From Streptococcus pseudopneumoniae (GTDB lineage: Bacteria; Bacillota; Bacilli; Lactobacillales; Streptococcaceae): 64,000 bases of DNA. Position 1 is the stretch's first letter. The number at the start of each line of letters is the position of its first letter. The notes under the pieces are model-generated. The model did no database searches. It saw only the letters and a program-made list of their open reading frames with translations, and was not told where the DNA came from. The position numbers were made by a program, and so were the translations under genes. The DNA lies in assembly GCF_001073085.1 (NCBI RefSeq), contig NZ_JVFV01000042.1:140227-204226 (forward strand), read 5' to 3'. This document shows positions 44,951 to 58,104 of the stretch, one piece after another.

Positions 44951-45779
44951 TGTATTCTCCCATATATTCTCTATAACTCTTATCCATATCTGCTATAAGG
45001 GCATCGTGGTGAGGCACTTGCTTGTCAGCCGGAGGTGGTGTCATGTAGTCACCAAAAGCTGTGCTGAGATAGGCATCATAACCAACTGGAATAGGCATTT
45101 CTGTTCCTTCAAAAGGTAAGAAAATGTTGTCTTCAAAGGCTTGAATTGGGTATTTCTTCTTCATGTAACCTGGACCTGAGCATAACTCTGTGATGCCATC
45201 ACTTTCAGCTGGTCCATACTTGGTCATTTCTTTCTCAGCCATTTTCCAGATACGATAGCGAAGGGCTTTAGGAGTCAATCCTAGTAAAATGGTACTACCC
45301 CACTTCATGAGAGCTCCGTGCTTTTCTGGAATGGTTTGTGCACAAAAGAGAGAATAAATCAAAGCCCAACGTACCTGTTTCTTACGTTCAGCTGGGTTTT
45401 TAGGGTAGTAGTCTAAGGGAAGAACATCCAAGGCCAAGCCGTGTGGTAGATCCAAATCTTGTTGATAAGGCTTGATACAAGTCGTCTCCTTATCTCGAAT
45501 AGTGATAAAGAGGTTGCGGTCAACAAAGTCTCTATCACTTTTTGATAGGAAGTAACGCTCGTCCGCATAACGAGGCCATAGCTCTGCTAGTTTTTCATAA
45601 TCCTTGCGAGGCATAAAGAAGTCTAAATCATCATCCCAAGGGATAAAACCTTTATTTCGTAGAGCTCCAATAGCTCCTCCACCACACAAATAACAGAGTA
45701 AATTGTGTTCTTTACAAAAGGCGACAAAATATTCAGCCATCTCTAGGCTACGAGCTTGAATTGCCTTTAAATCACTCAT
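44934..45779 (-). CDS. LicD-family phosphocholine transferase (LicD3-like)
   Basis: A 281-residue LicD protein with GGGAIGALRNKGFIPWDD at residues 33-50 and PPPADKQVPHHD near the end. It lies directly after the LCP gene, the position of licD3 in pneumococcus, but is transcribed from its own promoter. The reading frame continues 29 codons upstream across the -10 box; the ATG at 45779 was chosen because it lies after the transcription start and behind AGAGGAAGAG. Confidence 0.85.
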   Translation of the reverse strand: MSDLKAIQARSLEMAEYFVAFCKEHNLLCYLCGGGAIGALRNKGFIPWDDDLDFFMPRKDYEKLAELWPRYADERYFLSKSDRDFVDRNLFITIRDKETTCIKPYQQDLDLPHGLALDVLPLDYYPKNPAERKKQVRWALIYSLFCAQTIPEKHGALMKWGSTILLGLTPKALRYRIWKMAEKEMTKYGPAESDGITELCSGPGYMKKKYPIQAFEDNIFLPFEGTEMPIPVGYDAYLSTAFGDYMTPPPADKQVPHHDALIADMDKSYREYMGEYNERKN

Positions 45780-45815
45780 CTCATTCTCTTCCTCTTCTAT
45801 AGAATACATCATTCT

Positions 45816-45824
45816 ATTATACCA
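45816..45824 (-). promoter_or_regulatory. Promoter of the lic operon
   Basis: TGGTATAAT on the minus strand is a consensus extended -10, 37 nt before the licD3-like ATG and just downstream of the LCP terminator. Confidence 0.7.
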
Positions 45825-45857
45825 TAAAAATAGTTTATAAATCCATCTGACCATGTG

Positions 45858-45908
45858 AAAAATCAAAGCCCACGATACCCATTTTCATAGGTACCTCAAG
45901 CTCTGATT
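45858..45908 (-). terminator. Terminator after the LCP gene
   Basis: AATCA-AGC pairs with GCT-TGATT across an inner GGTACC/GGGTATC pairing, followed on the minus strand by TTTTT. Confidence 0.7.
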
Positions 45909-45919
45909 CATTTTACATG

Positions 45920-47239
45920 TTATCTAAATCCCATTTGGGCCAATTTATTTTGGTAAGCTTTTTGATCCACTCGAAGGGATTGACCGCCGTATACGTCAAA
46001 GTCGTCTACCCAGTCTCCAAGTTCTGGGACTGTCAATCTTTCAATACCATTCTGCGCACCTTCAAGGACTGATAAGCCATTGGTCAATAAGAAGGTATAT
46101 GGAAGGTTTGTGGAGGTCATGGCGAATACTTTACCAAGAGCTTCCGAACCAGTGAAAAGTTTTGTCGGATCTTTAATTTGTTGTAAAACAGCAGTCATGA
46201 CTTGTTGCTGTCTACGAGTACGGCCATAGTCCCCTTCATCATCATCACGGAAACGTGCATAGTTGAGAAGAGTCGACCCATTCATCTGTTGTTTCCCAGC
46301 TCGAATGGTTTGAGTCGGTGACTCAGTTTCCGTTGCGTGCAAGTCATCGCCTACAGTCGCTTCTGTAACTGGGACCCCATTTAGAGTTGAAAACTGAGCA
46401 TCAATGGTCACACCATCAGGGAAAAGCGTATCAATGGCTGTTGCAAAGGCTTGGAAATCGACAAGGGCATAATATTTGATGTCCAGATCAAAATTATCCT
46501 TGAGCACCTTGCGGACCATTTCAGCTCCTTGTTTACCTTCTTGTTCCCCTAATTCATAGGCCAAGTTTAATTTATGGTCTGTCTGTTTTTGACCATTGAT
46601 GACTTGGCTATACCCATCAATATAGACCAGGTTATCACGCATAAAGCTAACGAGCTTCAATTTTTTATCTTTGCCACTTACATTCAAAACCATAATGGAA
46701 TCTGTCCGTGTTTCTGCACTATTCTGTCCAATACGGCCATCCGTACCCAAAATAAGAATATTAACCCCATCACGCGTATCTTGTCCATTGAAGACTTCAA
46801 CCTGAGCAGCTTTGGCATCTTTGGGCCCATTTGAACTATTAGGGTTCGCCGATTGGAAGCCCTTTAAGAACATGACGATCATTCCTACTGCTACACAAAG
46901 CAATATCATCCCTAACCAAGCAAATAAGCGTTTAAAACGAAAACCTCTTTTTTTCTTTTGCTTCTTAGCTTTTGGAATCTTCGTTTCCAGTTGATCTCCA
47001 CTACTACGGCGACTAGAATGACTACGATTAGCATAGGTTGGCAGGTCGATACCAGAGTCTGAAAGAAGTTGTTCTTTGGCTTCTGGATTGAAAACTTCTG
47101 CTGAATCTTTTTGACCTTCTAACTTGGCTTGTAAAAAGGCAAATTCTCTCTTTTCTTTCTCATTCAAATAATGAATGTTTTTCAAAAGATAGTCATATCT
47201 CAGTTTTTCATGATGTGTCAAAGGATTCTCTCTAGTCAT
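45920..47239 (-). CDS. psr: LytR-CpsA-Psr (LCP) family wall-polymer ligase
   Basis: A 439-residue LCP protein. It has a long basic cytoplasmic N-terminus (1-100), one membrane helix (105-125) and an extracellular LCP domain from about 150, with NILILGTDGR, the arginine-rich SFMRDNLVYI and YARFRDDDEGDYGRTRRQQQ motifs that bind polyprenyl pyrophosphate. LCP enzymes attach teichoic acid or capsule to peptidoglycan. It overlaps pheA by 4 nt, so a wall-assembly gene is transcribed with aromatic amino acid genes, with the lic locus next. Confidence 0.92.
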   Translation of the reverse strand: MTRENPLTHHEKLRYDYLLKNIHYLNEKEKREFAFLQAKLEGQKDSAEVFNPEAKEQLLSDSGIDLPTYANRSHSSRRSSGDQLETKIPKAKKQKKKRGFRFKRLFAWLGMILLCVAVGMIVMFLKGFQSANPNSSNGPKDAKAAQVEVFNGQDTRDGVNILILGTDGRIGQNSAETRTDSIMVLNVSGKDKKLKLVSFMRDNLVYIDGYSQVINGQKQTDHKLNLAYELGEQEGKQGAEMVRKVLKDNFDLDIKYYALVDFQAFATAIDTLFPDGVTIDAQFSTLNGVPVTEATVGDDLHATETESPTQTIRAGKQQMNGSTLLNYARFRDDDEGDYGRTRRQQQVMTAVLQQIKDPTKLFTGSEALGKVFAMTSTNLPYTFLLTNGLSVLEGAQNGIERLTVPELGDWVDDFDVYGGQSLRVDQKAYQNKLAQMGFR

Positions 47240-48080
47240 TCCTTCTCCTTCCCTTTATCCTGTATGGTATAGATAGGGTAAGCTCCTAGTATTTTATACT
47301 GGATTCCAATCGTTTCTAGTTCTTTTTGAGCAAAATGGACCAGTTCTTTATCAGCATAGTCCACATCAATGATAAAAAAGTACTCACCTAGTGCTGTTTT
47401 TAGGGGACGACTTTCTATCTTGGTTAAGTCAATCCCTCGCCAAGCAAAGGTCGAGAGTGCCTTGTAAAGTGCACCAGGTAAATTGTCTGGCAAGGTTACT
47501 GCTAGGCTCATTTTTTCAGTTGCATCTTGTAAAGGAATCTGTGGCAACTCTGCACCCAAAACCCAAAAGCGAGTGAAATTAGCTTCCATCTCTTGAATAT
47601 CTTGAGCGATTAGCTCCAGCCCGTATTCTCCAGCAGAACTTTTGGGGGCAATGGCAGCAAAAGGCTGATCTGGATGCTCGGAAACATAGCGCGCAGCGTA
47701 GGCTGTACTGGTAGTGACCTCCAGTTGAGCGTCTGGATAATGCTCATCAATAAATTTCTTCCCCTGTGCCAAAGCTTGTGGGTGAGAAAAGATTTTCTCA
47801 ATTTTAACTTTCCCTGGCACCGCCATCAACTGTTGATGAATTGGCTGTACAATCTCCGCCACAGCTTGAATACGAGCTTGATGAAAAAGATAGTCTAAGG
47901 TCTCATGAACACTACCTTCTATAGAATTTTCAACTGGCACTACCGAATAGTCTACCAAACCTTGTTCATATGCTTTGATAACGTCTGTAATATTTGAAAA
48001 AGGCTCTAGTTCCTCATGAGGAAAAGCCGTTTGCACCACATGGTGCGAAAAAGATCCTTTAGGACCTAGATAGGCAATTT

Positions 48081-48084
<4 letters not shown>
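47236..48084 (-). CDS. pheA: Prephenate dehydratase
   Basis: A 282-residue monofunctional PheA that converts prephenate to phenylpyruvate for phenylalanine synthesis. The catalytic domain starts KIAYLGPKGSFSHH and includes NSIEGSV; the C-terminal ACT domain carries ESRPLKTALGEYFFIID, the phenylalanine-binding ESRP motif for feedback inhibition. It overlaps aroK and the LCP gene by 4 nt at each end. Confidence 0.94.
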
Positions 48085-50261
<2,177 letters not shown>

Positions 50262-50272
50262 AATTGTCCTCC

Positions 50273-51376
50273 TTATTTAATAACGACTGTGTAATTCGTA
50301 TTTTCTGTAATGACTTGCTCAGCACGTTTTAAATCCTGAGCATTCTTAAAGGAAATTTGCAGAATCCCGTGAACATCCTCACGGTTTTCCTCATTGATAT
50401 GGATATTGACCAAGGAAGTTCCTCTTAGCAATTCCAAGATGCGCAAGATAACATCTTCTTCATCGGGAACATCTACATAGAGGTCAAATGAGCTATCTAC
50501 TCCGCCACGTTTATGGATTTCCATAGCTTGACGTTGTTCACGCGCTTGGTTGAAAAAATTCCAGATTTGGTTTTCGTCACCTACACTGATTGCATGACCT
50601 ATCTCGTCCAAACGCCCCTTGAAATCCTCAATGCGTTCAATAATGGTATCCCGATTGGATAAGAGGATAGAAGTCCACATACCAGGCTCACTTTCGGCAA
50701 TCCGAGTCATATCACGAAAACCACCTGCCGCAAAACGTCGTGCCATTTCATGCTCTTCAGCATAACTTACAGTTTGTTCCATCAGGCCTGATGCTAAGAT
50801 ATGCGGAAAATGGCTAATCTGAGAAGTCACTCGGTCATGCTCTTCAGCATCGATTTCAATGAAACGAGCATGAAGACCTGACAGCAAGTCCCTCATTTCT
50901 TCGAGCGTATCCGGAGTTGTCAGACTAGATGGCGTCAAGATATAATAGGCATTTTCAAAGAGGTTGACATCTGCAGAGGCCGCTCCTGTCTTGTGGCTCC
51001 CTGCCATGGGATGGGCCCCCACAAAGCGAACGGACTTATCAGCAAAAAATTTTTCAGCTGTAACTACGATAGCTGACTTGGTCGATCCAGCATCAGAAAT
51101 AATGACATCTTCTTTTAGTTCCAAAGTTGCCAATTCTTGTAAAAAAGCAATGGTTTGCTTGATTGGCAAGGTAAGAATGATGACATCTGCAAGTGGAGCA
51201 AAACTAGCAAAATCATCCGTCGCCCGGTCGATCATTCCTCGCTCCAAGGCAATATCTCTGGACGCCTGACTACGATTGTATCCCAAAATCTCATAATCAG
51301 GATGATCTCTCTTAATCCCCAGTGCCATGGAAGCACCAATCAAACCCAATCCTGCGATATAGATGGTTTTAGCCAT
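50273..51376 (-). CDS. tyrA: Prephenate dehydrogenase
   Basis: A 367-residue NAD-dependent TyrA making 4-hydroxyphenylpyruvate for tyrosine. The Rossmann motif [12 protein letters not shown] begins at residue 9, [11 protein letters not shown] marks the catalytic His region, and a C-terminal ACT domain (from about 295, [20 protein letters not shown]) would bind tyrosine. It lies 9 nt downstream of aroC. Confidence 0.94.
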   Translation of the reverse strand: MAKTIYIAGLGLIGASMALGIKRDHPDYEILGYNRSQASRDIALERGMIDRATDDFASFAPLADVIILTLPIKQTIAFLQELATLELKEDVIISDAGSTKSAIVVTAEKFFADKSVRFVGAHPMAGSHKTGAASADVNLFENAYYILTPSSLTTPDTLEEMRDLLSGLHARFIEIDAEEHDRVTSQISHFPHILASGLMEQTVSYAEEHEMARRFAAGGFRDMTRIAESEPGMWTSILLSNRDTIIERIEDFKGRLDEIGHAISVGDENQIWNFFNQAREQRQAMEIHKRGGVDSSFDLYVDVPDEEDVILRILELLRGTSLVNIHINEENREDVHGILQISFKNAQDLKRAEQVITENTNYTVVIK

Positions 51377-51385
51377 AAGAACTCC

Positions 51386-52552
51386 TTAATAATTCTTTGT
51401 ATACTCCCGATGTTTAGCAACAGCTTCTTTTAATTCCTCCAGATTATCAGAAGAGAATTTCTCTAGAATTTCCTGGGCCAAGACCGTTGCTACGACTGCT
51501 TCCATAACAACACCTGCCGCTGGAAGAGCGGTTGGATCACTTCTCTCCACCGTTGCTTTATAAGGTTCATGGGTTTCAATATCGACACTCATTAATGGCT
51601 TATAGAGAGTCGGAATTGGTTTCATGACCCCACGAACAATAATCGGTTGACCATTGGTCATACCACCTTCGAAACCTCCAAGGTTATTGGTCCGACGAGT
51701 ATAGCCATCTTCTGGTAACCAGAGAATTTCATCCATGACTTGGCTACCCTTGAGATAACCTGCTTTAAAACCAAGTCCAAACTCCACACCCTTAAAGGCA
51801 TTGATGGAGACAACCGCTTGAGCTAATCTTGCATCTAGTTTGCGATCCCATTGGACGTATGAACCCAGACCAACCGGAACACCACCGACAACAGTTTCAA
51901 CAACACCACCAATGGTATCACCATCACGTTTGATTTGGTCAATATAGTCCTTGATTTCCTGCTCACGTTCTTGGTTGACGATAGAAACTTCTGACTGGGC
52001 AGCTAATTTTTTAATCTCTGCGACTGTTAAATTTTCTGGAACATCGATTTCCTTACCACCAAAGACAACAACATGGTTGGCAATTTCAATATCAAGCTCA
52101 GCCAATAAACGCTTGGCCACAGCCCCAACTGCTACTCGCATAGTCGTTTCACGGGCAGATGAACGTTCCAGGGAATTTCTCAAATCATCAAAGCGGTATT
52201 TGATGCCCCCAACCAAGTCTGCGTGACCTGGACGAGGATGAGTGATTTTTCGTTTACTTTTAAGTTTATCCTCAATATCCTCAGCAGACATGATATCTAG
52301 CCATTTTTGATGGTCTTTGTTAATGACATCCATGGTAATGGGAGCCCCTGTCGTCTTCCCGTAGCGAACACCAGAAGTAAAGACAACTTGGTCACTTTCA
52401 ATCTTCATACGACCACCACGTCCGTATCCACCCTGGCGACGTTTGAGATCCTCATTAATATCTTCTGCAGTTAAAGGAAGACCTGCTGGGATTCCTTCAA
52501 TTATTGCTGTCAGACGAGGACCATGTGATTCTCCTGCTGTTAAATATCTCAT
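51386..52552 (-). CDS. aroC: Chorismate synthase
   Basis: A 388-residue FMN-dependent enzyme converting EPSP to chorismate. It starts [15 protein letters not shown], has [12 protein letters not shown], the [19 protein letters not shown] site and the C-terminal [13 protein letters not shown] signature. It lies in a tightly packed run with aroB upstream and tyrA downstream. Confidence 0.96.
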   Translation of the reverse strand: MRYLTAGESHGPRLTAIIEGIPAGLPLTAEDINEDLKRRQGGYGRGGRMKIESDQVVFTSGVRYGKTTGAPITMDVINKDHQKWLDIMSAEDIEDKLKSKRKITHPRPGHADLVGGIKYRFDDLRNSLERSSARETTMRVAVGAVAKRLLAELDIEIANHVVVFGGKEIDVPENLTVAEIKKLAAQSEVSIVNQEREQEIKDYIDQIKRDGDTIGGVVETVVGGVPVGLGSYVQWDRKLDARLAQAVVSINAFKGVEFGLGFKAGYLKGSQVMDEILWLPEDGYTRRTNNLGGFEGGMTNGQPIIVRGVMKPIPTLYKPLMSVDIETHEPYKATVERSDPTALPAAGVVMEAVVATVLAQEILEKFSSDNLEELKEAVAKHREYTKNY

Positions 52553-52561
52553 ACATTCTCC

Positions 52562-53629
52562 TTATTTTACTAAGTAATCTTTCATTTCTTCGAGTGAGAC
52601 AGGGTGAATAGTGGCTGAACCAAGCTCTGGTACCAAGACTAATTTCATAGTGTTGCCACGCGCTTTTTTATCGTGAGTCAAAGCCTGATAAAGCTTATCA
52701 ACATCCCAGTTGTCATAATCCACAGGAAGCCCAAATTTCTGACACATTTCTCGGATAGACTGAGTGATTCCAGCTGGCATAAGGCCCTTTTGTTCTGCTA
52801 CCTTAGAAACCTGAACCATTCCCATCGCTACTGCCTCACCATGCATGACACGTCCATAACCAGCAGTTGCTTCAATAGCATGGCCAATTGTATGACCAAA
52901 ATTGAGATACAGACGAATGCCATTGTCCAATTCATCCTCAACTACCATCTTGCGCTTCACCTGGCAAGAATGCTCAATCAAACTTTCTGAATGCTCCAAA
53001 ATACTCTCTACAGAACCATCCATTTCAGATAATAAGTCCCAAAGTTCTGGATCTTCAATTAAGCCATACTTGATGACTTCACCCATTCCTTCAATCAATT
53101 CTCTCTTCCCTAAGGTTTCAAGAACGTTTGGGTCAATCAAAACACCATCTGGCTGGGCAAAAGTTCCCACCATATTCTTGGCAAAAGGAGTATTCACTCC
53201 TGTCTTACCTCCGATTGAAGAGTCAACTTGAGCTGTCAAGCTAGTCGGAATTTGAACAAAGTGAATACCTCGCATATAGGTTGAGGCTACAAAGCCAGCC
53301 AAATCACCAACTACACCACCACCTAAAGCTACAATTCCGTCACTGCGAGTCAAGTCTTGCTTAACTAGAAATTCATAAGCCTTTTGAACCGTGGTTAGAT
53401 TTTTTCGCTCTTCCCCCTCTAGAAAGTCAAAAACTGCCACTTGAAAACCAGCATCCTCTAAGCTCAATTTTACTTTTTCTGCATAGAGAGAAGCCACATG
53501 GTTATCGGTAATGATAACGACTTTTTGTGGTTGCCAAAGTTCCCGCAACCATTTTCCTGCTTGAGACAGGCATCCTTTTTCAATCTGAATATCATAAGGA
53601 TGGTGGGGAAGGTCTATTTTGATTTTCAT
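52562..53629 (-). CDS. aroB: 3-Dehydroquinate synthase
   Basis: A 355-residue NAD- and zinc-dependent enzyme cyclising DAHP. The glycine-rich [13 protein letters not shown], the [19 protein letters not shown] active-site segment and the [12 protein letters not shown] zinc-ligand histidines are present. Confidence 0.95.
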   Translation of the reverse strand: MKIKIDLPHHPYDIQIEKGCLSQAGKWLRELWQPQKVVIITDNHVASLYAEKVKLSLEDAGFQVAVFDFLEGEERKNLTTVQKAYEFLVKQDLTRSDGIVALGGGVVGDLAGFVASTYMRGIHFVQIPTSLTAQVDSSIGGKTGVNTPFAKNMVGTFAQPDGVLIDPNVLETLGKRELIEGMGEVIKYGLIEDPELWDLLSEMDGSVESILEHSESLIEHSCQVKRKMVVEDELDNGIRLYLNFGHTIGHAIEATAGYGRVMHGEAVAMGMVQVSKVAEQKGLMPAGITQSIREMCQKFGLPVDYDNWDVDKLYQALTHDKKARGNTMKLVLVPELGSATIHPVSLEEMKDYLVK

Positions 53630-53645
53630 AGCAGGTCTCCTTTTT

Positions 53646-54503
53646 TCATTTTTGATACTTTTGTTTTAGTAATTCCCAGATTTGATCGGTTGGCATTTCC
53701 TTGCTGGTCCATAACTGAAAAGCTTCAGCTGCTTGGTAAAGCAACATGCCCAGGCCATTAACAGCATGATTGCCCTGGTTTCTTGCCCAATTTAAAAATG
53801 GTGTCTCAAAGGGTTGATAAATCACATCAGCTACCAAAAGCTGCTTTGGTAAAACGATGCTAGATGGGATTGGCAGAGATACTCCGTCCATGCCAACACT
53901 AGTCGCATTTACCAGTAAATCCGAATCAATTATCCTTGCTTGCAGTTCAGAAACATCTTCTAAAGCAAATAAATCTACTTTAAACCCTGTTTCATTTTGT
54001 AGTTTTTCTAAGTAAGGTCTTGTTTTTTCTATTGAAGCCGAACGTACAAAGACAGAAACTTGACTGACTCCATCCAAGATTGCCTGCGCCAAAATTGCCT
54101 TGGCTGCACCGCCTGCTCCTAACAATACCATTCTTTTCCCAGATATTTTAAAAGAAGGCAAGCTCTTAAAGAATCCCTTGCCATCTGTGTTATATCCGAT
54201 TAAAGTTCCCTCTCGATTCACCACTGTATTGACAGCACCAATCAACCGAGCTTCTTCACTCAATTGATCCAAATAAGGAATCACCTGCTCCTTGTAAGGC
54301 ATGGAAAGATTGATCCCAAACATCTGATAGCGACGAATATTTGCAACTGTTTCTGCCAAGTCAGTCGCTTCTACTTCCCAAGCAAGATAGACCCCATTGG
54401 TATTGGTTGCCTCAAAAGCTTGATTGTGAATGAAGGGTGAAATGGAGTGTTTGATAGGATTGGCGACTACAGCTGCTAAACGTGTGTAGCCATCAATCTT
54501 CAT
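53646..54503 (-). CDS. aroE: Shikimate dehydrogenase
   Basis: A 285-residue NADPH-dependent enzyme. The shikimate-binding SISPFIHN is at residues 19-26, the catalytic Lys lies in [10 protein letters not shown] and the Rossmann motif is GAGGAAKAI. It overlaps the end of aroD by 11 nt. Because the substrate pocket and cofactor motif are complete, it is likely the pathway enzyme rather than a YdiB-type paralogue. Confidence 0.94.
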   Translation of the reverse strand: MKIDGYTRLAAVVANPIKHSISPFIHNQAFEATNTNGVYLAWEVEATDLAETVANIRRYQMFGINLSMPYKEQVIPYLDQLSEEARLIGAVNTVVNREGTLIGYNTDGKGFFKSLPSFKISGKRMVLLGAGGAAKAILAQAILDGVSQVSVFVRSASIEKTRPYLEKLQNETGFKVDLFALEDVSELQARIIDSDLLVNATSVGMDGVSLPIPSSIVLPKQLLVADVIYQPFETPFLNWARNQGNHAVNGLGMLLYQAAEAFQLWTSKEMPTDQIWELLKQKYQK

Positions 54504-55170
54504 TTAGTATCTCCCGAATTTTTTTCATGCTAGAAAGTGAAATCTGTCCTGGAGCACTGGCTTCGTCCAGACTTGCAAAAGACCAGCTAGAACCTGTCAC
54601 ATCTGAAGTGACACGAGAAACCTTACCCACTTTCCCCATAGAAATCGTCACATATTCTTGTTCTGGGTTCAATGTTTTAAAGCCACGTGTAAAGTTCATA
54701 AGGTCCAATACATCTTGTTCTGTATGAGCCATAACCGATACTTTAACTACTTTCGGAGTTAGACTGGTTAGCTCGGATAAGATTTCCATCATGTTTTCTG
54801 GAGTTTCTTGAAAGTTATGATAACTCAAGACTAGATTTGGAAAATCAAGCATCTCTTCAAAAACATCCTTATGGGAGAAATACTCAAAATCAATATATTC
54901 TGGTTGATAGAGTTGAGCTACATCTTTGATAATTTGTACATACTCCGCCGAATCCAAATCGATCTCGCCTCCCTCAGCACGAGTACGTAGGGTGAAGAGG
55001 AGTTCGCGGCCTGCAAATTTTTCAAAAATAGCTGGAGCTACCTGTAAAATAGCTTCCTTTGGTAGGAAGTCGGCACGCCACTCAATGATATCAGCATCGA
55101 TATACCGCATGGCATCGATTCCTTGCGCCTCTTCTAAACTCTTTGGCATTACTGAAACGACTAATTTCAT
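54493..55170 (-). CDS. aroD: Type I 3-dehydroquinate dehydratase
   Basis: A 225-residue class I enzyme. EWRADF holds the substrate-binding Arg, [10 protein letters not shown] the catalytic His and [10 protein letters not shown] the Schiff-base Lys. It overlaps the methyltransferase gene by 4 nt and aroE by 11 nt. Confidence 0.94.
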   Translation of the reverse strand: MKLVVSVMPKSLEEAQGIDAMRYIDADIIEWRADFLPKEAILQVAPAIFEKFAGRELLFTLRTRAEGGEIDLDSAEYVQIIKDVAQLYQPEYIDFEYFSHKDVFEEMLDFPNLVLSYHNFQETPENMMEILSELTSLTPKVVKVSVMAHTEQDVLDLMNFTRGFKTLNPEQEYVTISMGKVGKVSRVTSDVTGSSWSFASLDEASAPGQISLSSMKKIREILNED

Positions 55171-56330
55171 TTAGTTACCTTCATGCTAATCACCTTGAGG
55201 TAATTACTACTTTCATCTTTTTCATTGTAGACAAAGTCTGCTGGAAGTCCATACTTTTGAAGAACCTGATATTTTCTTCCTGCGAATCCTTTGTCGATTT
55301 GTTCTATAAATTTTTGACGGGAAACATTGGCAGCATTGGTGCTAGCAATGATCATACCTCCCGGATTTAAAATCTCTAAACTCTGGGAAATCAACTTGTG
55401 ATAGTCCTTGGCTACAGAGAAAGTTTGCTTTTTATTACGGGCAAAGCTAGGTGGATCCAGAACGATCACATCATAAGATAAGCCCTTACGTTTAGCGTAT
55501 TTAAAGTATTCAAAGACATCCATGACGATGAAACGATGACTGTCAAGACTGAGTCCATTGGCATGAAAATGAGCTTCTGACAGTTCTCTTGAACGTTTGG
55601 CTAGGTCTACAGAGGTTGTTTCACTAGCTCCTCCCATGGCTGCAGCAACTGAGAAAGCTGCTGTGTAGGAAAACATATTTAGTAAGGACTTGCCCATGGC
55701 TAAACCATCAACCAAGCTACCACGCACTTCATGTTGGTCCAAGAAGATGCCTGTCATAAGACCGTCGTTCATAAAGACTTGATAGAGGACACCATTCTCA
55801 AGAACTGTAAAATTTTCTGGTGCTTCTTGACCATAGATATGGGCAGACTCATAGTCTAGACCTTTAAAACGAATCTTTTCATAGGCACCTAAGACTTCAG
55901 GGAAAACCTGAGCAAAAGCTGCTAAGATCTGTTGGCGAAGCCCATAGACATAGGAGTTATACCAGGAGAAAACAACATAATCTCCATAGAGATCCAAAGT
56001 CATTCCACCAAAGCCATCGCCTTCTTGATTAAACAAACGAAAGGCAGTTGTCAACTCATCTTGATAGTAAGAAGAACGTTTTTGTTTGGCTTTTTCAAAC
56101 AAACTTTCAAAGAATTTTTGGTTAAAAGAAAGCTTCTGGTTGGTTACAAACCAACCAATCCCCTTATTTTGACGAGATAAATAGGCCTTGCCCAAAAACT
56201 GCTTGTTTTGACTAAATAACTCAACTTCTTGATCAGTTTCAGATAGTTCTGGAAAATCAATTTCCTCCAAAAGTACTAGACCTTGGTTTAGTTTTTTTTC
56301 AACACGTCTACTGACGAATACTTTATTCAT
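55167..56330 (-). CDS. RlmI-like class I rRNA methyltransferase
   Basis: A 387-residue protein with an N-terminal PUA-like domain ([13 protein letters not shown]) and a C-terminal SAM methyltransferase: [20 protein letters not shown] is the SAM-binding motif I and [11 protein letters not shown] the catalytic-loop motif, as in RlmI (m5C in 23S rRNA). The specific base is not proven. A consensus promoter ends only 7 nt before the ATG, leaving no room for a ribosome-binding site, so the mRNA may be leaderless. It is the first gene of the aro transcript. Confidence 0.85.
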   Translation of the reverse strand: MNKVFVSRRVEKKLNQGLVLLEEIDFPELSETDQEVELFSQNKQFLGKAYLSRQNKGIGWFVTNQKLSFNQKFFESLFEKAKQKRSSYYQDELTTAFRLFNQEGDGFGGMTLDLYGDYVVFSWYNSYVYGLRQQILAAFAQVFPEVLGAYEKIRFKGLDYESAHIYGQEAPENFTVLENGVLYQVFMNDGLMTGIFLDQHEVRGSLVDGLAMGKSLLNMFSYTAAFSVAAAMGGASETTSVDLAKRSRELSEAHFHANGLSLDSHRFIVMDVFEYFKYAKRKGLSYDVIVLDPPSFARNKKQTFSVAKDYHKLISQSLEILNPGGMIIASTNAANVSRQKFIEQIDKGFAGRKYQVLQKYGLPADFVYNEKDESSNYLKVISMKVTK

Positions 56331-56337
56331 AAATACT

Positions 56338-56366
56338 ATTATAACAAATTTTGTGACAATTCACAA
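56338..56366 (-). promoter_or_regulatory. Promoter of the aro cluster, abutting its start codon
   Basis: TTGTGA and TATAAT (56343-56338) are 17 nt apart, and TG precedes the -10 by one base (TGTTATAAT). The next gene's ATG begins 7 nt after the -10 box, about where transcription should start. Confidence 0.65.
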
Positions 56367-56505
56367 AATAGAAACTATTGATTCATCCATCATCTTGCCC
56401 TATCTGAGAGAATTTTTTCTCCCATTAGTCCTACTATTTTTCTTTTATAGTATTTCAACACTTCTAGTTGAAAAATAGACATAAAATTCAAAGAGTTTAA
56501 TCACA

Positions 56506-56544
56506 ACGCAAACGTTTGCGTATTCCTTGGCTTTATGCTACAAT
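56506..56544 (+). promoter_or_regulatory. Amylase promoter overlapped by a cre operator
   Basis: ACGCAAACGTTTGCGT (56506-56521) is a perfect 16-bp palindrome matching cre. It covers the -35 region (TTGCGT, 56516-56521), 17 nt before an extended -10, TGCTACAAT (56536-56544). CcpA binding there should repress the gene when glucose is present. Confidence 0.8.
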
Positions 56545-56576
56545 AATTCTCATCACTGTAAGTAAGAGGATCAACT

Positions 56577-58028
56577 ATGAAAAATCAAACCCTAATGCAA
56601 TATTTTGAGTGGTATCTCCCCCACGATGGAAATCACTGGACACGCCTAGCTGACGATGCTGAACATCTAGCCAACTTAGGCATTAGTCACATTTGGATGC
56701 CACCTGCTTTTAAAGCAACAAATGAAAAGGATGTTGGTTATGGCGTCTATGACCTATTTGACCTTGGAGAATTTAATCAGAAAGGTACTATACGTACCAA
56801 GTATGGCTTTAAAGAAGACTATCTTCACGCCATCCAAACTTTAAAATCTCATGGGATTCAACCAATGGCTGATATCGTCTTAAATCATAAGGCAGCCGCT
56901 GACCATTTAGAATCTTTCCAAGTGATAGAAGTGGATCCTGAAGATCGAACTGTGGAACTAGGAGAACCTTTTACCATCAATGGCTGGACTGGTTTTACCT
57001 TTGACGGACGACAAAACACCTACAATGACTTCCACTGGCACTGGTACCACTTTACTGGAACTGACTATGATGCCAAACGCCGTAAATCTGGGATCTATCT
57101 GATACAGGGAGACAACAAAGGCTGGGCTCATGAAGAATTAGTCGACAATGAGAATGGCAATTACGACTATCTCATGTATGCAGACCTAGATTTCAAGCAT
57201 CCAGAAGTGATAAAAAATATCTACGATTGGGCAGATTGGTTTATGGAAACAACTGGTGTAACTGGTTTCCGTTTGGATGCCGTTAAACACATTGACTCTT
57301 TCTTTATGCGCAATTTCATTCGCGATATCAAAGAAAAATATGGCCAAGATTTCTATGTCTTTGGAGAATTCTGGAATCCAGACAAGGAAGCAAATCTGGA
57401 CTACCTTGAAAAAATTGAAGAACGCTTTGATCTTGTCGATGTTCGCCTTCACCAAAATTTCTTTGAAGCAAGCAAGGCTGGAGAAAACTATGATTTGACA
57501 ACCATCTTTGAGGATAGTCTAGTACAACTCAATCCAGACCGAGCTGTAACCTTTGTCGATAACCATGATACTCAACGTGGCCAAGCACTTGAATCCACTG
57601 TTGAAGAATGGTTTAAACCAGCAGCCTACGCCCTCATTCTTTTGCGTGAGCAGGGGCTCCCATGTGTCTTTTATGGAGACTACTATGGTATTTCTGGTCA
57701 ATATGCTCAGCAAGATTTCAAAGATGTTCTTGACCGTTTGCTAGCTATCCGAAAAGAGTTGGCTTATGGAGAGCAAACCGACTACTTTGATGACCCTAAT
57801 TGTATCGGTTGGGTCCGTTCAGGAGCTGACAATCAATCACCACTTGCCATCGTGATTTCTAATGCCAAAGCAAACTCTAAAACCATGTTCGTCGGTCAAG
57901 AATGGGCTGACCAAACCTTTGTTGATTTGCTTGGTAACCATCCTGACCAAGTAACCATCAATGCTGAAGGTTATGGAGATTTTCCAGTTACAGAACGCTC
58001 TCTTAGCGTCTGGGGACTGGCTAACTAA
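56577..58028 (+). CDS. amy: Cytoplasmic alpha-amylase, GH13
   Basis: A 483-residue GH13 alpha-amylase without a signal peptide, so intracellular. The catalytic nucleophile is Asp234 (GFRLDAVKH), the acid/base Glu264 (FGEFWNPD) and the third acid Asp331 (FVDNHDTQ). DIVLNHKAAADH is conserved region I. It would hydrolyse imported maltodextrins or internal glycogen-like polymers. The strong cre element upstream and the msmK cre in the same window suggest both are part of carbon-catabolite control. Confidence 0.93.
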   Translation: MKNQTLMQYFEWYLPHDGNHWTRLADDAEHLANLGISHIWMPPAFKATNEKDVGYGVYDLFDLGEFNQKGTIRTKYGFKEDYLHAIQTLKSHGIQPMADIVLNHKAAADHLESFQVIEVDPEDRTVELGEPFTINGWTGFTFDGRQNTYNDFHWHWYHFTGTDYDAKRRKSGIYLIQGDNKGWAHEELVDNENGNYDYLMYADLDFKHPEVIKNIYDWADWFMETTGVTGFRLDAVKHIDSFFMRNFIRDIKEKYGQDFYVFGEFWNPDKEANLDYLEKIEERFDLVDVRLHQNFFEASKAGENYDLTTIFEDSLVQLNPDRAVTFVDNHDTQRGQALESTVEEWFKPAAYALILLREQGLPCVFYGDYYGISGQYAQQDFKDVLDRLLAIRKELAYGEQTDYFDDPNCIGWVRSGADNQSPLAIVISNAKANSKTMFVGQEWADQTFVDLLGNHPDQVTINAEGYGDFPVTERSLSVWGLAN

Positions 58029-58038
58029 GTTCTTATAG

Positions 58039-58087
58039 AAAAATGCCCACAAGCCAGATTTTCTTTCTAGCCTGTAGGCATTTTTTT
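58039..58087. terminator. Bidirectional terminator between amy and dnaD
   Basis: AAAAATGCC with GGCATTTTT, plus inner ACA/TGT and GC/GC pairs, flanked by A and T runs, between converging genes. Confidence 0.85.
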
Positions 58088-58104
58088 ATTATCAATATTT
58101 AAAA

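Noticed and set aside
45780..45866. 29-codon extension of the LicD3-like protein
   Set aside because: It begins upstream of the consensus extended -10 promoter, so it is not on the transcript.
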